A stretch of 64,000 nt of DNA, taken from NCBI GenBank assembly GCA_951799405.1, contig OX637332.1, positions 5,399,001-5,463,000 on the forward strand, read 5' to 3'. Shown here one piece after another: positions 31,414 through 41,760 of this stretch. A model generated the notes under the pieces. It was not told the origin of the DNA. It ran no database searches and saw nothing but the letters and a program-made list of their open reading frames with translations. The stretch comes from Agapetus fuscipes. Taxonomy: Eukaryota > Arthropoda > Insecta > Trichoptera > Glossosomatidae. The position numbers and the translations under genes are program-made. The first letter of the stretch is position 1; each line of letters starts with the position of its first letter.

Positions 31414-32336
31414 CAAGTTGGAGTTTGATAGAGCATGCGAAAGAACTCCATATATACAAAATTTTGAACACGAATCGCTATCACGTAAAGGTCGTAAGAA
31501 ATTTAGCAGAATAGGTAATGTCACCATTGCCAAAGTTGCCGTATCTAAGTTAGACAAAATATGGAAAGACCGGGGTGTGAGCAACAGCACCAAGATACAG
31601 CTTGTCTGGAGTCTGGTCCACTTTTCCTGTTCGGGAGACTCCCTAGATTCTAGAGACTCTGACATTGACACTGACATTGACTATGACACTTGTTGTAGTG
31701 CCGCAGAGGTGTACAAGCTTGGTCGTCACTACAAAGCGCCAATACTCAAGCAAGAACCATTTGCTGTAAGGCTGGATGGACCTTTGGTGACCGGTCATTG
31801 GTAAAGGTTTATGAATTTTTCAACACATCGAAGAGCACACTTGGAAATATAAATGGTACATTTTTTGTGCTCCACCGGGATTTTAATCCACAACCTTCCA
31901 TTTACGCGTCCGCAGTGTTACCACTGAGCTCCAGACCGGTCATTTTTCTCTATGCTGCTGAAACATGGACCATAAAAGCAACAGAAAGAAGAAAAATTGA
32001 CGCTGTCGAAATGTGGTGCTGGGGGCGCATATTCCGAATCCCATAAGCTTGACTCTGAGCAGTGTATGTGCACGCGGTGTTCTTTAATTTTTCGGACACG
32101 TTGTCCCTGACACTGAGGATAGCCTAGAACGACTGGTTGTGATCGGTAACTTGGAGAGGAAGAGATGATGAGGAAGATCCTCCACACGATGGACCGAACA
32201 AGTAAAGGCAGCAGCAGGCACCTCGGAGGTTGGAGTGCTGCAGGCAGCGCAGTCAAGAGAGAACTGGAGAAGAGTGGTTGCTTCCACACGGGTCACAACC
32301 CTCAGTAATGAGGAACAAGCTTAAGAAAAAGAAGCT
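31414..32336 (+). pseudogene. LINE lineage E 3' fragment split by SINE B
   Basis: The left part encodes SKLDKIWKDRGVSNSTKIQ and LVWSLV. After the SINE (31627-31944) the frame resumes with AAETWTIKATERRKIDAVEMW, the region C-terminal to the reverse transcriptase. Stops follow from 32044. The 3' end is AAGCTTAAGAAAAAGAAG, the AAG-type tail shared with 19276-19712. Confidence 0.82.
31627..31944 (-). mobile_element. SINE B inserted in LINE E
   Basis: Complete on the minus strand: head (GGTCTGGAGCTCAGTGGTAACAC; box B GGATTAAAATCC degraded), body, and a 3' tail with CTCTGCGGCACTACAACAAG and GGAGTCTCCCGAACAGG. TTTTC-type short repeats flank it. The tail holds a local expansion of GACATTGACACTGACATTGAC. 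Confidence 0.85.
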
Positions 32337-32394
32337 ATGTAGGTTTTATATTACATTTATTTTATAGTATTATTAACAAATATCATTTAACATT

Positions 32395-32520
32395 CATTTT
32401 TCATGTCCTCAAGTTTACACATGCAAGTTCGCGCTTACATTCCATATTTTTAAGTACGTTGTATATGTATTTAAAAAAAAAGACCCGTACCTAAATTCAA
32501 TAAAACCCTGTAATAAAACT
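32395..32520 (-). repeat. R fragment, diverged
   Basis: Contains ACACATGCAAGTTCGCGCTTACATTC and ends at AATAAAACCCTG. The 5' third and tail are missing. Confidence 0.65.
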
Positions 32521-33267
32521 TAGAGGATTATTCACAATAGGTACATTTTAAACATAGCTAATCCATGGATCACCGTTTTTTTGTATAGAAAATTCACGTT
32601 AGGTGACGGTTCAGCCATGAGTTTGCTGTGTGTGACTAGCACTGTTAGTGTATCAGTGAATCATGGTAATACTCGTAAGTACTTAAATAAAATTGTAGTT
32701 TTTTTGTTCCTAAGTGTATGAAATTCAGAGTAATGAAATGATTCAAAAATAAAAATTCACTTGTCACTTGACTCTGCATAGTGGCGATAGAATTTAGTAC
32801 CTTTTAATGTTAGTTTAGCCTTGGTAGGGATTCGTATAAGTAAAAGTAAGTACCTATCTGCACACAATTTCATAAAAGGTTATAAAATTATTTTATTACC
32901 CCCGACGTCGGAAGGGGACCAAGAATTATGACAAGTTGTGACGGGGCATTACCTCCTGCTCGCGGAGAGAAAAGATTTTCATGTAAGAACGGAGTTAGCC
33001 AGAAACGACTTATATTGTAATTTGTAAGTAAAAGGTATCATTAGGAAAGAGGCGCAGTCGGGTCGGATGCTGATTGTGGAGAAAACCAATGTTTCTGTTC
33101 CTGTAGAACCATTCCACTAGGGGTGTCTGCAACTCAAACAATAAAAAATTCCGGAGTGGTATACAAACAAATGCTTGCAAAATAATTATCTGCTATTTGC
33201 CTTTTCAAACTAATGTTGAATGCTTTTTTCTGAATTCACTAACCAAATCATAGAGACTAGATATACA
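32521..33267. other. Unannotated sequence
   Basis: A tiny LINE C-like scrap (ACCATTCCACTAGGGGTG) is at ~33107. Otherwise nothing recognised. Confidence 0.45.
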
Positions 33268-33720
33268 AGTTCGTAGGCTAGTGGTAACGTTTCGGACTCG
33301 TTAATGGAAGGTCTATAATTTATAATCTATAATCTAAGCTGCAAAGATATGTTAACATTTAAGGCTCATATTAAATGCATGCCCACAGACAGGCACATGT
33401 AGGTTCGCGCCAACACATTCTACATGTGTGCATACGAATAAACAAAACCTCACATGAACATAAGCCTTGCAACTCCTGCCGCCGTTCCCTGAACCGAGGT
33501 GGCATTGGCAAAAGTGAACCGATTTTTACAGCACGAGTGGTCAGCATATCAGTCAAGGGGCGGACGAAGGTCGTGGGTTCAAATCCCGGCTGGAGCACAA
33601 AAAATAGACTATATATATTTTTAAATATGCTCTTCGCTGGGTTGAAAAATCCATATACCCTTACCAAAGACCGGTCCATCTTGCCTTACAGCAGCTGGGT
33701 ACTGCTTGAGAATTGGCGTT
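33268..33720 (+). mobile_element. SINE B split by an R insertion
   Basis: Head (TAGGCTAGTGGTAACGTTTCGG to GGAAGGTC) at 33268-33313, then an R copy, then box B GGTTCAAATCCCGGC and the body to ~33720 (CAGCAGCTGGGTACTGCTTGAG). The 3' tail is missing. Confidence 0.85.
33314..33565 (-). mobile_element. R retroposon inserted in SINE B, 7-bp target duplication
   Basis: GAAGGTC occurs at 33307-33313 and 33566-33572 around a 252-bp R copy. The R tail (ATAATTTATAATCTATAATC in + orientation) is at the left; seven extra bases (GGCGGAC on + strand) separate the CCTTGACTGATA start from the duplication. Confidence 0.9.
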
Positions 33721-33805
33721 TGCTGGCTCCGGTCCGAACCGGTTGTGGAATGTAACATACCTTAAGTAATCTAAAACAATTTTGTTTTTTGTTGTTGTGT
33801 TGTAA

Positions 33806-34009
33806 TGCCCATTTATGCTCACAAGCAGGCACATTTAAATCACGCTTACGCATGCTGTATGTGTATTTACAAAATAAACCAAACCTCAAATGAACAAGAA
33901 CCTTGCAACTCCTGCAACCTCACCCTGAAACGGGGTGGCGTTTGAAAAAGTGAGCCAAGTTTGTACATCATAGGGGATCAGACTCATACCATCCTATTAG
34001 TCAAGGAAT
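33806..34009 (-). repeat. R retroposon copy, tail missing
   Basis: Begins within the core (TGCCCATTTATGCTCACAAGC) and ends CCTATTAGTCAAGGAATTG at its 5' end. Confidence 0.82.
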
Positions 34010-34089
34010 TGATGATTTCTAAAAACATGGACAGCAAATTAAATGTCTCAATTCCAAATATGATAATTGATGCCGCATACCAAATATGA

Positions 34090-34322
34090 TTGGTATGCGG
34101 CTGACCACCCATACTGTAAAAAATGGTTCACTTTACCAATGTCACCCCTGCTTCAGGGAAGGTCGGCAAGAGTTGCAGGGCTTATGTTCATTTGAGGTTT
34201 GGATTTTATTTGTAAGTACACAATCAGCATTTGTAAGCGCGAACTACACGTGTTTGTTTGTGGGCATTCATCTGAGAGCTTTGAATAAATATATTCTTGC
34301 AACTTAGATTATAGATTATAGA
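34090..34322 (+). repeat. R retroposon copy
   Basis: Starts 14 bases late (TTGGTATGCGGCTGACC) and has a GATTATAGATTATAG tail. Mixed subtype: GCGG start with the ACACGTGTTTGTTTGTGGG core. Confidence 0.88.
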
Positions 34323-34819
34323 TAAAGAAAAAAAAACATTCAACATATAATTCATATCTGTTTCTAAAATTTCCAAGAAGTTGGTTGATCTAAGAATGAA
34401 GTTTTTTTTTAAAGTATTTAAGTTGTCTACATTCCCACTGCATTTTTAAAAATATTTTCTTGCGGAGTTTCCCTCAACTTTTACGCCCTCGAATGTATTC
34501 ACTTAAGTTTTGACCTTAAAACCGCAATAAGCGTGAAAGTTGAGCGGCCGACGCGACGGGGAGAAACTGTACGATTCCTACCAGAAATATTCTTTTATGG
34601 ACAGCGAGATCATTTTAGTGATGTCGAGACAAGTTTTAATACCGGATTTATTTACAGTCATTACCGGATTTTAAGAATTTTATTTTGGTATTGTAAACTC
34701 TACTTTGTTTTTAATAAAAAAAAGGCAAACAACAAAGTTATTTCACTTTTATACATGATATTAAAAAAAAGTAGATTAATCGAATGCATTATCACTTCAA
34801 AAAGGCATCTTCAGAAATG
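34323..34819. other. Unannotated sequence
   Basis: Possibly the 5' part of the LINE insertion that ends at 35245, but no coding similarity is visible before 34820. Confidence 0.35.
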
Positions 34820-35203
34820 ACTTGACGGATTCTAAGAAAGTAATAGTAAGTGGAATAATAAGTGGAAGGAGGTCTCTTTCAAATGTTGCACAGTCCCTAT
34901 ACAATGGACTTCCGATAAAAATAAAGAGGGATATGAAAAATAAACAACAAAATGATGCAATAAAGTCTTATTTCTTAGAGTCTTTTTACAATGATGCTGT
35001 ACCAGTGTGATGATTTTGTTTTATTTTGGGTATGAGACGCTAATTCTCTTCTGTCTTTGTTTGCTTCAGTAATTGTTATTTTATTAATATTTTTTTAATT
35101 ATATTGTATGGCTAGTTTTAAGTATTGTTTAAGAGTATAAGTACTAAGTCCCAAATGAGTTTATGTAACTCCTGGGAAATGTAAACTTGTTTATATTATT
35201 TCA

Positions 35204-35245
<42 letters not shown>
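34820..35245 (+). pseudogene. LINE 3' end with poly(A) tail (lineage F)
   Basis: Encodes SGRRSLSNVAQSLYNGLPIKI, KSYFLESFY and a stop at 35008: the C-terminus of jockey/CR1-like LINE ORFs (xxLYNxLPxxIK...LKxYLLxxxFY). A ~200-bp 3' UTR follows, with AATAAA at 35203 and 40 A residues (35206-35245). 5' truncated. Confidence 0.65.
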
Positions 35246-35247
<2 letters not shown>

Positions 35248-35249
35248 AC

Positions 35250-35408
35250 GCACATTTCAATTACTATTTCATTTTCATTATTAATTAAATTACATTCTGA
35301 ATATGTCCAAGAATAAATTAATTTGTTTTGAGATAAATGGTAAATATCTGCAATGGGTTCATATTTTTTTAATTTTTGATTACGCTCTGGTATGATTTTA
35401 TTTATAAT
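35250..35408 (-). CDS. Possible exon of unknown gene
   Basis: Minus strand: a strong acceptor (long T run then CAG at 35411-35409) followed by an open frame IINKIIPERNQKLKKYEP, IADIYHLSQNKLIYSW and TYSECNLINNENEIVIEM. Candidate donors are GTAATT and GTGCGT just before the poly(A) insertion at 35245. It enters in phase 0, as does the exon at 25577, so the two could be spliced together, but I see no domain and no proof. The LINE poly(A) ends 5-10 bp from the presumed donor and may have disturbed it. Confidence 0.4.
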
Positions 35409-35570
35409 CTGAAAAAAAAAATGAAAAAATAAAAACTTAGTCAAACAGTTAAGAAATAAATCCATAAACAAAATTTCGACATCACACGGTGGATTGCTAG
35501 AGAAAAGGCAATTACCATTGCTGCTAAAAACCATACAGATCTTTCTATTCTAGAGTTCATTCTTTGCAAA

Positions 35571-35867
35571 AACGCAACTAAGCTTCACATATAGTGTAAC
35601 TCCTTGCCGCGTTATTCCGCAAGGTTTCTCATGTGGTTAGTCAACTTATTTATTTTTATAGTTGTGCCTTACGCTAACCACTTCAGTTAAAGTGGGAGTT
35701 TCCCAGCTACTGAATGGGGTGGTGCCAAGCCTGAAAAAACCTCACCGATATTTTATTTTGGGTTTTGAAATGAACACCAAAACGGGAAATCATTTCTGAC
35801 ACCCTCGGTGGGATTTGAACCTGGAATGCAAGCACTCTACCAACTGAGGTATCGACCGGACTTTTTG
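35571..35867 (-). mobile_element. SINE A, near full length
   Basis: Minus strand: AATCAAAAAGTCCGGTCGATACCTCAG head preceded by the AAAAAG seen at the dimer junction, box B GGTTCAAATCC with a small deletion before it, body, and tail AGCTTAGTTGCG at the left. Confidence 0.88.
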
Positions 35868-36184
35868 ATTCGATGACTTGTAATCCCGGATATTCCGCTA
35901 TCGTTCTTTTCGTTACTATTACTTTGCACATCCCTGTTTGAGCGCTAGCCACTTGGTTCGCCACATAGAAAGCTATTACAGTCCCAGTCACGAACTAATC
36001 AGCCCATAAAGAATAAAATTTAAGTGAATTCCGCGCCGCAAAAAAAATTAGACCTCTATATATTTTTTTGGCTTTTAAAGTGCTATTCAAAGTCAGTCCT
36101 AAGCTAAAGTATTACTTTTATGAATATTTATAGTTTGTGTAATATTTTCTTATTTACAGAATGAATGCCTTTACACACATGGAA
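35868..36184. other. Unannotated sequence
   Basis: No gene or repeat recognised. Confidence 0.45.
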
Positions 36185-36388
36185 GAAGTATTCAAGCAAT
36201 ACCCAGTTGCTGTAAGGCTGGATGGACCTTTGGTGACCGGTCATTGGTAAAGGTTTATGAGTTTTTCAACCCAGCGAAGAGCAAATTTTAAAATATAAAT
36301 ATATTAATTTTTGTGTGCTCCGCCGGGATTCGAACCCACAACCTTCCATTCAGAGTCCGAAGTGTTACCACTAAACTACGGACCGGTC
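36185..36388 (-). mobile_element. SINE B, tail-truncated
   Basis: Best-preserved B head: minus strand GACCGGTCCGTAGTTTAGTGG, box B GGTTCGAATCCCGGCGGAGCAC. The body ends at TTGCTTGAATAC. Confidence 0.88.
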
Positions 36389-36761
36389 TAAAGGGTTGAG
36401 GGTTGACTGTGAATATCACTGTTGGGGTTTCTGTGGAATATTCCCAAGGCGGTCCGCAACGTTTAATAATAATTATTGTGCTCCTTAGGTCGCTGTAAAG
36501 TAGTCGGACATTAAAGATAAGAAAAAAGGTCGGAAATTTCAATAAAAGGAGTATATTTTATCTCAGAATGTTGGGGTTTTTCTGCTGAATTTTTTCATCT
36601 TTGTAATATATTGTATCGACCACAAACTACAGCTTTGTCTCTCACAGTAAGTTATATATTTTATTACTTTACTTCTTTTGCTTCTTCCAACAAAGATCAA
36701 TGATCATCGTTATGATTTTCTTACAATGTACATTTGCAAATTAAATTAAAGGTTAAATAAG
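36389..36761. other. Unannotated sequence
   Basis: No gene or repeat recognised. Confidence 0.45.
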
Positions 36762-36855
36762 CCGTCCGGTTGATAGTCCACTTGATAGAGTTCTTTAATT
36801 CTATGCCAAGGACTAGGGTTCAATGCTCACGGAGGGTGTCAAAACTGATTTTGCT
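36762..36855 (+). repeat. SINE A head fragment
   Basis: CCGTCCGGTTGATAGTCCACTTGATAGAG with degraded box B (GGTTCAATGCTC) and GGGTGTCAAAACTGATTTTGC. Confidence 0.7.
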
Positions 36856-36913
36856 TTTCTGTTTTTATTTCTTTTATTGAAGTTTAGTTTTTGTGAAAAT
36901 TAGTTTTTATTGA

Positions 36914-37555
36914 AGATTAAAAGAAGTTTGTTAAGATGGTTTGGGCATATGGAGAGAATGAATGAGGAAAGACTGACGAAGAAAGTATATGTTGGTAGAA
37001 TAGATGGATGTCGTGGTAGAGGAAGACCGAGAGAGGTATGGATGGACCAAATATCCGAAATTGCGAATGAATGGAATATCCAGAGTCATAATAAAAGAAG
37101 AGCTTGTATGAAGAAGGTTATGACTCTGGAGGAAATGAAAGAAGTATGCAAGGATAGAAAGAAATGACGGTTGATCTGTGATGTTGGCGGCTAGGGTTTG
37201 TTAAAGTGAATTTGGTTTTATGATTTAGTTTTTTATGTCCATGTATATATTGTTATTTTTATTCTTTGATTTAAAAAAAATGTAATTTGTCATGTATGTT
37301 CCTTGACTTATAGGTTGTTATGCGGCTGACCACCCATAATATAATAATTGGTTCACTTTGCCAATGTCACCCCTGTTTCAGGGAAGGACGGCAAGAGTTG
37401 CAAGGCTTATGTTCATTTGAGATTGGGTTTTTATATTGTAGGTCCACATGCGGCATGTGTTAGCGCGAAATTATACATATCTGCTTGTGGGAATGCATTT
37501 AGTATAAATCTTAAATGATATATATCTTTGCAGCTTAGATTAGATTAGATTAGAT
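36914..37555 (+). pseudogene. RTE-like LINE A, 5'-truncated 3' end
   Basis: Nearly identical to the last ~640 bp of the intact LINE at 53343. Coding for the RWFGHMERMNEERLT and GRGRPREVWMDQI parts, with one Trp codon changed to stop at 37165. A ~100-bp UTR and then a complete R unit (37299-37555) ending GATTAGATTAGATTAG. High similarity suggests a young insertion. Confidence 0.92.
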
Positions 37556-37692
37556 TTCAAAAGTAAAATAAAATGCCGACAAAGCTTACTCAGCCTTCAC
37601 TAGAGAAGAAAACCAGCCGCCGTGGTTGTCAGGAAACCCCCATTTTAAATAAAAAAGTTACACTACATGTGTAGCTAAATTGCGTTGCATTT
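37556..37692 (+). repeat. SINE A, 5'-truncated with internal deletion
   Basis: Follows the LINE A tail directly: AAAATGCCGACAAAGCTTACTCAGCC, then GGAAACCCCCATTTTAA, then AAGTTACACTACATGTGTAGC and a GCGTTGCATT tail. A further SINE A piece (GTTGGCGTAAATCTGGCTTCC) is at 37787-37860. Confidence 0.78.
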
Positions 37693-37864
37693 TATAACGG
37701 CGTGTTTAATTATTGGGTGACGAAACACAAGAAATGATAATGATTGTAAGTCCCTGAACTTTTAGGTTGGTTGGCTTTAGTTTAGGTTGGCGTAAATCTG
37801 GCTTCCTTAGATGTAAAAAAATAACGAGGTTCCACACGTCATCGACCGCTTTGATGACGATGCA

Positions 37865-38037
37865 TTATAGCATTACATCTGTAAACTCAGGGTCAGATCT
37901 ATCATCAGGGAACCAGATGAAATTCTGAACCAGCGTTGTTTTTATTTTAGACACGACAAACAAAGCCGCTGGCCTGACGTGCTCGGCCATAGCCTCTTCG
38001 TGGGCATACTTAGTTTCACCAATTTTCTGGTGTGTGC
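37865..38037 (-). CDS. Possible terminal exon of an unidentified gene
   Basis: Minus strand: acceptor GGGTATAACAG, then GC completing a codon, then 56 codons (THQKIGETKYAHEEAMAEHV, RPAALFVVSK, IKTTLVQNFIWFPDDRSDPE, FTDVML) and TAA. Base composition and residue mix look like genuine protein, unlike the surrounding DNA. No domain recognised. The 3' side is SINE A sequence and no clear polyadenylation site is visible. It could also be a processed-gene fragment. Upstream exons were not found. Confidence 0.45.
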
Positions 38038-38257
38038 CTGTTATACCCAACGTAATATGAAATACCTATGTGCTCACATATCCGTCGCATCTCTCCATTC
38101 TTTCCTACTTTCATTTACCCCATATTCTCTCATCATCCATTCGTTTCGCTTACACTTCCATGATTTATGCCTTCGCCGCGCCATACCAAAGCAAGCAAGG
38201 ACGCCACAAACATCCAAATTCCGCAAATTTCTCAATGTTTGACCGGCAATTAAACGC

Positions 38258-38290
38258 AAACGCAACTAAGCTACACATATTATAGTGTAA
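38258..38290 (-). repeat. SINE A tail scrap
   Basis: AACGCAAACGCAACTAAGCTACACATAT matches the reverse complement of the SINE A tail. Confidence 0.65.
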
Positions 38291-38424
38291 GAGAAATTAT
38301 ATATTTTTTAAAAACTTTTTTTGTTTATTTTCACAAATTGAGTATTTGTTTCACCTCGAGTAGTTACTTTCGACATACTTACGTTATTTTCAACTGTTAA
38401 AAAATTGACAAGAAAAAACCATAG

Positions 38425-38972
38425 AGAAATTACATAAAGCGTAACTTTTGCCGCGTTATCCCCGAAGGGTTTCACAATGTGGTGATTGGTATTTATTTAT
38501 TTTTACAGGTTACGGGGCCAGACTACGCCAACCACTTCAGTTGAAGTGAGGATCTCCCAGCTCCCGAGGGGGGTGGTACTCAATTATTGTGAAGGCTGGG
38601 TAAAACTTTCTGGTATTTTATTTTGGGGTTAGAAATAAACACCGAAACGGGAAATTATTTCTGAAACCCTCGGCAGGATTCAAAACCAAGCTATCGGCAT
38701 GGAATGCAAGCACTCTACCTAGTGAGCTATCAAACGGGCTTTTTACTAGGTTGGGCGTCGCTACAAAGCACTAATTCTCAAGGAAGACCCCGGTAGCTGT
38801 AAGGCCATCCAGCCTCTTTTGGTGACTGGTTTTTGGTAAGATATATGAATTTTTCAACTCAGCGAAGAACATATTTGAAAATGTAAATTGTATATTTTTT
38901 GTGCTCCGTAGGGATTCGAACCCGAAACCTTCCATTTACAATCTAAAACGTAACCACTAGACTATTCCGGTC
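38425..38972 (-). mobile_element. Heterodimeric SINE (B then A), second copy
   Basis: Minus strand: B head at 38972 (GACCGGAATAGTCTAGTGG; box B GGTTCGAATCCC), the B body to CCCAACCTAGTAAAAAG, then the A head (CCCGTTTGATAGCTCACTAGG), A body and tail near 38425. The junction corresponds to that at ~12688. Confidence 0.85.
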
Positions 38973-39279
38973 TATTCGCTAACTTCTTTAAGTTAATTAG
39001 CTAGCTAATTTACCATTAAATTTTACTGCTACAATAGTGATAAAAAGTATTAGTCACAAGTATTAGTGAGTAGTATAAGTCAGTTATTAGTATGAGTGCA
39101 TTACTGGCTTTTAGAGAGAAAACTAATAGTTTAACATTAACTGGTAGTGCAGTATCAATAGTATACTTTTAATTAATAAAGGTAACTAAAGCCCTGTAAT
39201 CAATGACTAATAGTACCTCTATGGATAAGTTAATTTAAAGAAAACATTCAATAACACATCTCATGATACATATTCTACG
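38973..39279. other. Unannotated sequence
   Basis: Short repeats of AGTAT/TAGT type near 39030-39130. No gene. Confidence 0.4.
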
Positions 39280-39430
39280 CTACGCTACTAAGCTACATAT
39301 ATAGTGTAACTTCTTGCTGCCTTTTCCCCAAAGATGTCACATGTGGCGAAAGGATCCTATATATTTTAATAGGTAAGGTGGCTGGCTCTACGCCAACTAC
39401 TTCAGTCAAAGTATGGATTTGCCAGGTTCC
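39280..39430 (-). repeat. SINE A 3' half
   Basis: ACGCTACGCTACTAAGCTACATATATAG through GTATGGATTTGCCAGGTTCC. The head is missing. Confidence 0.8.
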
Positions 39431-40185
39431 AAGGGGAATTTTCAGTTTTTCAGGCTTGCGTGGAAAATAGCCGGGATAAACGAGCAAAAGAGGTTTTTGG
39501 TAGCCCTGAAAATCGCTGATCAAAGTGTCCTCTCTCTGAAGGCGCGCGAATCTCGGGGAAATGACATTACCGGGTGTCTTATACGGGAAGAGAGTCAATA
39601 AAATATTATCTTGGAATTTGAGGAATTCCGGCTGGGACGTTTGGGAATGGATTGTGACAACCTTGCTGCGCGTCGCCTAGCAACCAAATATTCTTCTTTT
39701 GTTATAAATGCATAGTTTTTGAATATGTATTATCTTTGAGCGTTACTTTAATTTAATATTAATACTATGCTTATATATAATTAAAAGGCTAGTATTAGGT
39801 TGATTATCAAAGCTGTCCATAATGAAACGGCATCTTTTTTTCAGGAAAAAGCAGCTAGAATGACAGAGAGTATATTCATTATGATTTAAAAAAATATTAT
39901 GTTGGTGCAACTGTTACACTGCCAACATTTCGTTAAGGGTGGTCAGCGCCACTCATTTTTTCTTTTCTTATAAACCTCTTTTAATTTTATTGATTGTAGG
40001 GGCGTTACGTTTGTAATCGTTCATCTTAAAAGATAAACAAAACATTTTTTTTTACGATTACTTTGAGTATATTTTATTTAACTCCACAACCGGTTTTCCT
40101 TTTTCCCAACCTTTTTCTCTTTTAATTCATTTATACCAATTCTCTTTTGTGGACTTGTTTTTATTTTACATTCACTCAAAGTTTC
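39431..40185. other. Unclassified sequence
   Basis: 39440-39600 is less AT-rich and open in short frames, but no domain or splice boundary stands out. Confidence 0.35.
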
Positions 40186-40276
40186 CAAGTATTTTAAACA
40201 TTGAATTATATTTCTTGTGATCCGCCGAGAACCAAATTCGTCACCTTCTGATTTTGAGTCTGAAGCGTTAACCATG
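40186..40276 (-). repeat. SINE B head, degenerate
   Basis: Minus strand GGTTAACGCTTCAGACTC ... TTCTCGGCGGATCACAAG matches the SINE B tRNA-like head with a mutated box B. Confidence 0.6.
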
Positions 40277-40346
40277 GCGTTAAAGATGAAAATTTATTAT
40301 CTTTATCAAACACAAGTTTGATGATGGCAATGAATCATTCTACATC

Positions 40347-41115
40347 TTTAATCTAAGTTGCAACGATATATTGAAATTTAAGGCTCATATTTTAAGCATG
40401 CCCACAAGCAGGTACCTACATGTAAGTTTGCGCTTAAACATGCTGTATGCGTACATTTAAAATAAGCTAAACCTCACATAAACATACCTTGAAGGTAAAG
40501 CTAAATAAGTGACGTATTAAGGTAACACGGGATTTTAAGATAAATGCACCTTTTTTCCTATTTTCTACGAAAGACAACAGTTTTGTTTGTAGCTTAAAAG
40601 TTTTTCATGAGCACTTCCTTAGAATTCGTTCATTTCTTATGAGAAATTACACTCAATAAAATGTTTTATCCACAATTTCTCAAATCAGTGAATCAGCACT
40701 TATTCAGTTTTACTTTAATGTTGCGATGTGAACATACAAAATCTCCCAAACCCCGCATGAACATAAGCTTTGTAACGCATTTCCCTGAAACCGGGGTGGC
40801 ATTGACAAAAGTGTACCAAGTTTTACAGAATGCCTCATATCGACACTTTACTTTCTCAACCTCGTATCTCAAAAAAAATTTTTTTTTTTGTTCCTTCTTT
40901 CTACTTGTTTTTCGATATTACATAACTACGCCATACTCGTACAAGGTAATTGCAACCCATACATCAACAACTTCACTTTATACCAATAAACGAGTATGTA
41001 GTAGTTATGTAAAATTGAAAAACAAATAGAAAGAAGTAAAAAAAAAAGTTTTTTAATTTTTTGAGATACGAGGTTCAGAAAGTAAGGCGACGATATCAAC
41101 CTTTTAGGCAAGGAA
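40347..41115 (-). repeat. R retroposon copy with two insertions
   Basis: The R tail and core are at 40347-40492 and 40740-40839, and the 5' end at 41096-41115. Between the first two lies ~245 bp (40493-40735) containing GAGAAATTACACTCAATAAA and TTTCTCAAATCAGTGAATC, blocks that recur around 43440-43675: another minor repeat family. Confidence 0.8.
40840..41093. mobile_element. TA-flanked palindromic MITE, 254 bp
   Basis: Starts TCGACACTTTACTTTCTCAA and ends with the near-complement TTCAGAAAGTAAGGCGACGA; arms of ~95 bp (AACCTCGTATCTC, GTTTTTCGATATTACATAAC and complements). TA occurs on both sides (40838-40839, 41094-41095). It is inserted in the R copy, whose uninterrupted sequence is known. 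Tc1/mariner-type. Confidence 0.85.
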
Positions 41116-41760
41116 TCAGTGATATGCAAAAAATGTATTTTGCTTGTACAGCTTCTAATATTACTATATACGCTTGGATTATATAAAAGAAACTAGGCCA
41201 TCCAGGGAACTACTAAAACAATATTACTTTCAAAGATGTAGTTGAACCAAAAAATGACCTCAGGGACCAAATCGCTCAGAACTAGTCTTAAATCGAATAT
41301 TCCAGTATTTTATCTTTTTTGGGACAAAAAATGTTTTTCCGCCGCCGAAATGAGACGTCTACCATGAAGATTGGAAAAATGGTAAATTCTGCTGTAATAT
41401 TTTTCGGTATTTTTTACTAGCCTACAAAAACATTATATAATTTTTTCCCCATTGCTTTAGGATGAACTAAAGGCTCAACGGAGTGTACCTACTTTTAGCA
41501 AGAATGTAAATGGGTGAATCGATAAGACATTTTTTTTATGGGTTTATCGTTATTTTTGGATTTCCAGTGTTAACACTGCTCTAGTTTTCGTGTTCTTCAG
41601 TTTCTCAAATACTTAAGAGTCAGTTGTGTAAATATTTTCCGATTGCACTTACAACAAGAATTTCTTTTTTGGCGTTCGGCCAGCGAGTAAGTATAAATCT
41701 ATCTTGAGAATAAAAATGTTTTAAGTTTTGTGCCAGAAAAAAATAACTATCATTTTATAA
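41116..41760. other. Unannotated sequence
   Basis: No gene or repeat recognised. Confidence 0.45.

Noticed and set aside
31418..31804. 128-codon ORF as one gene
   Set aside because: It is a chimera of LINE E coding sequence and an inserted SINE B read through.
33375..33755. 126-codon ORF
   Set aside because: Runs through an R copy and SINE B in antisense; repeat-derived.
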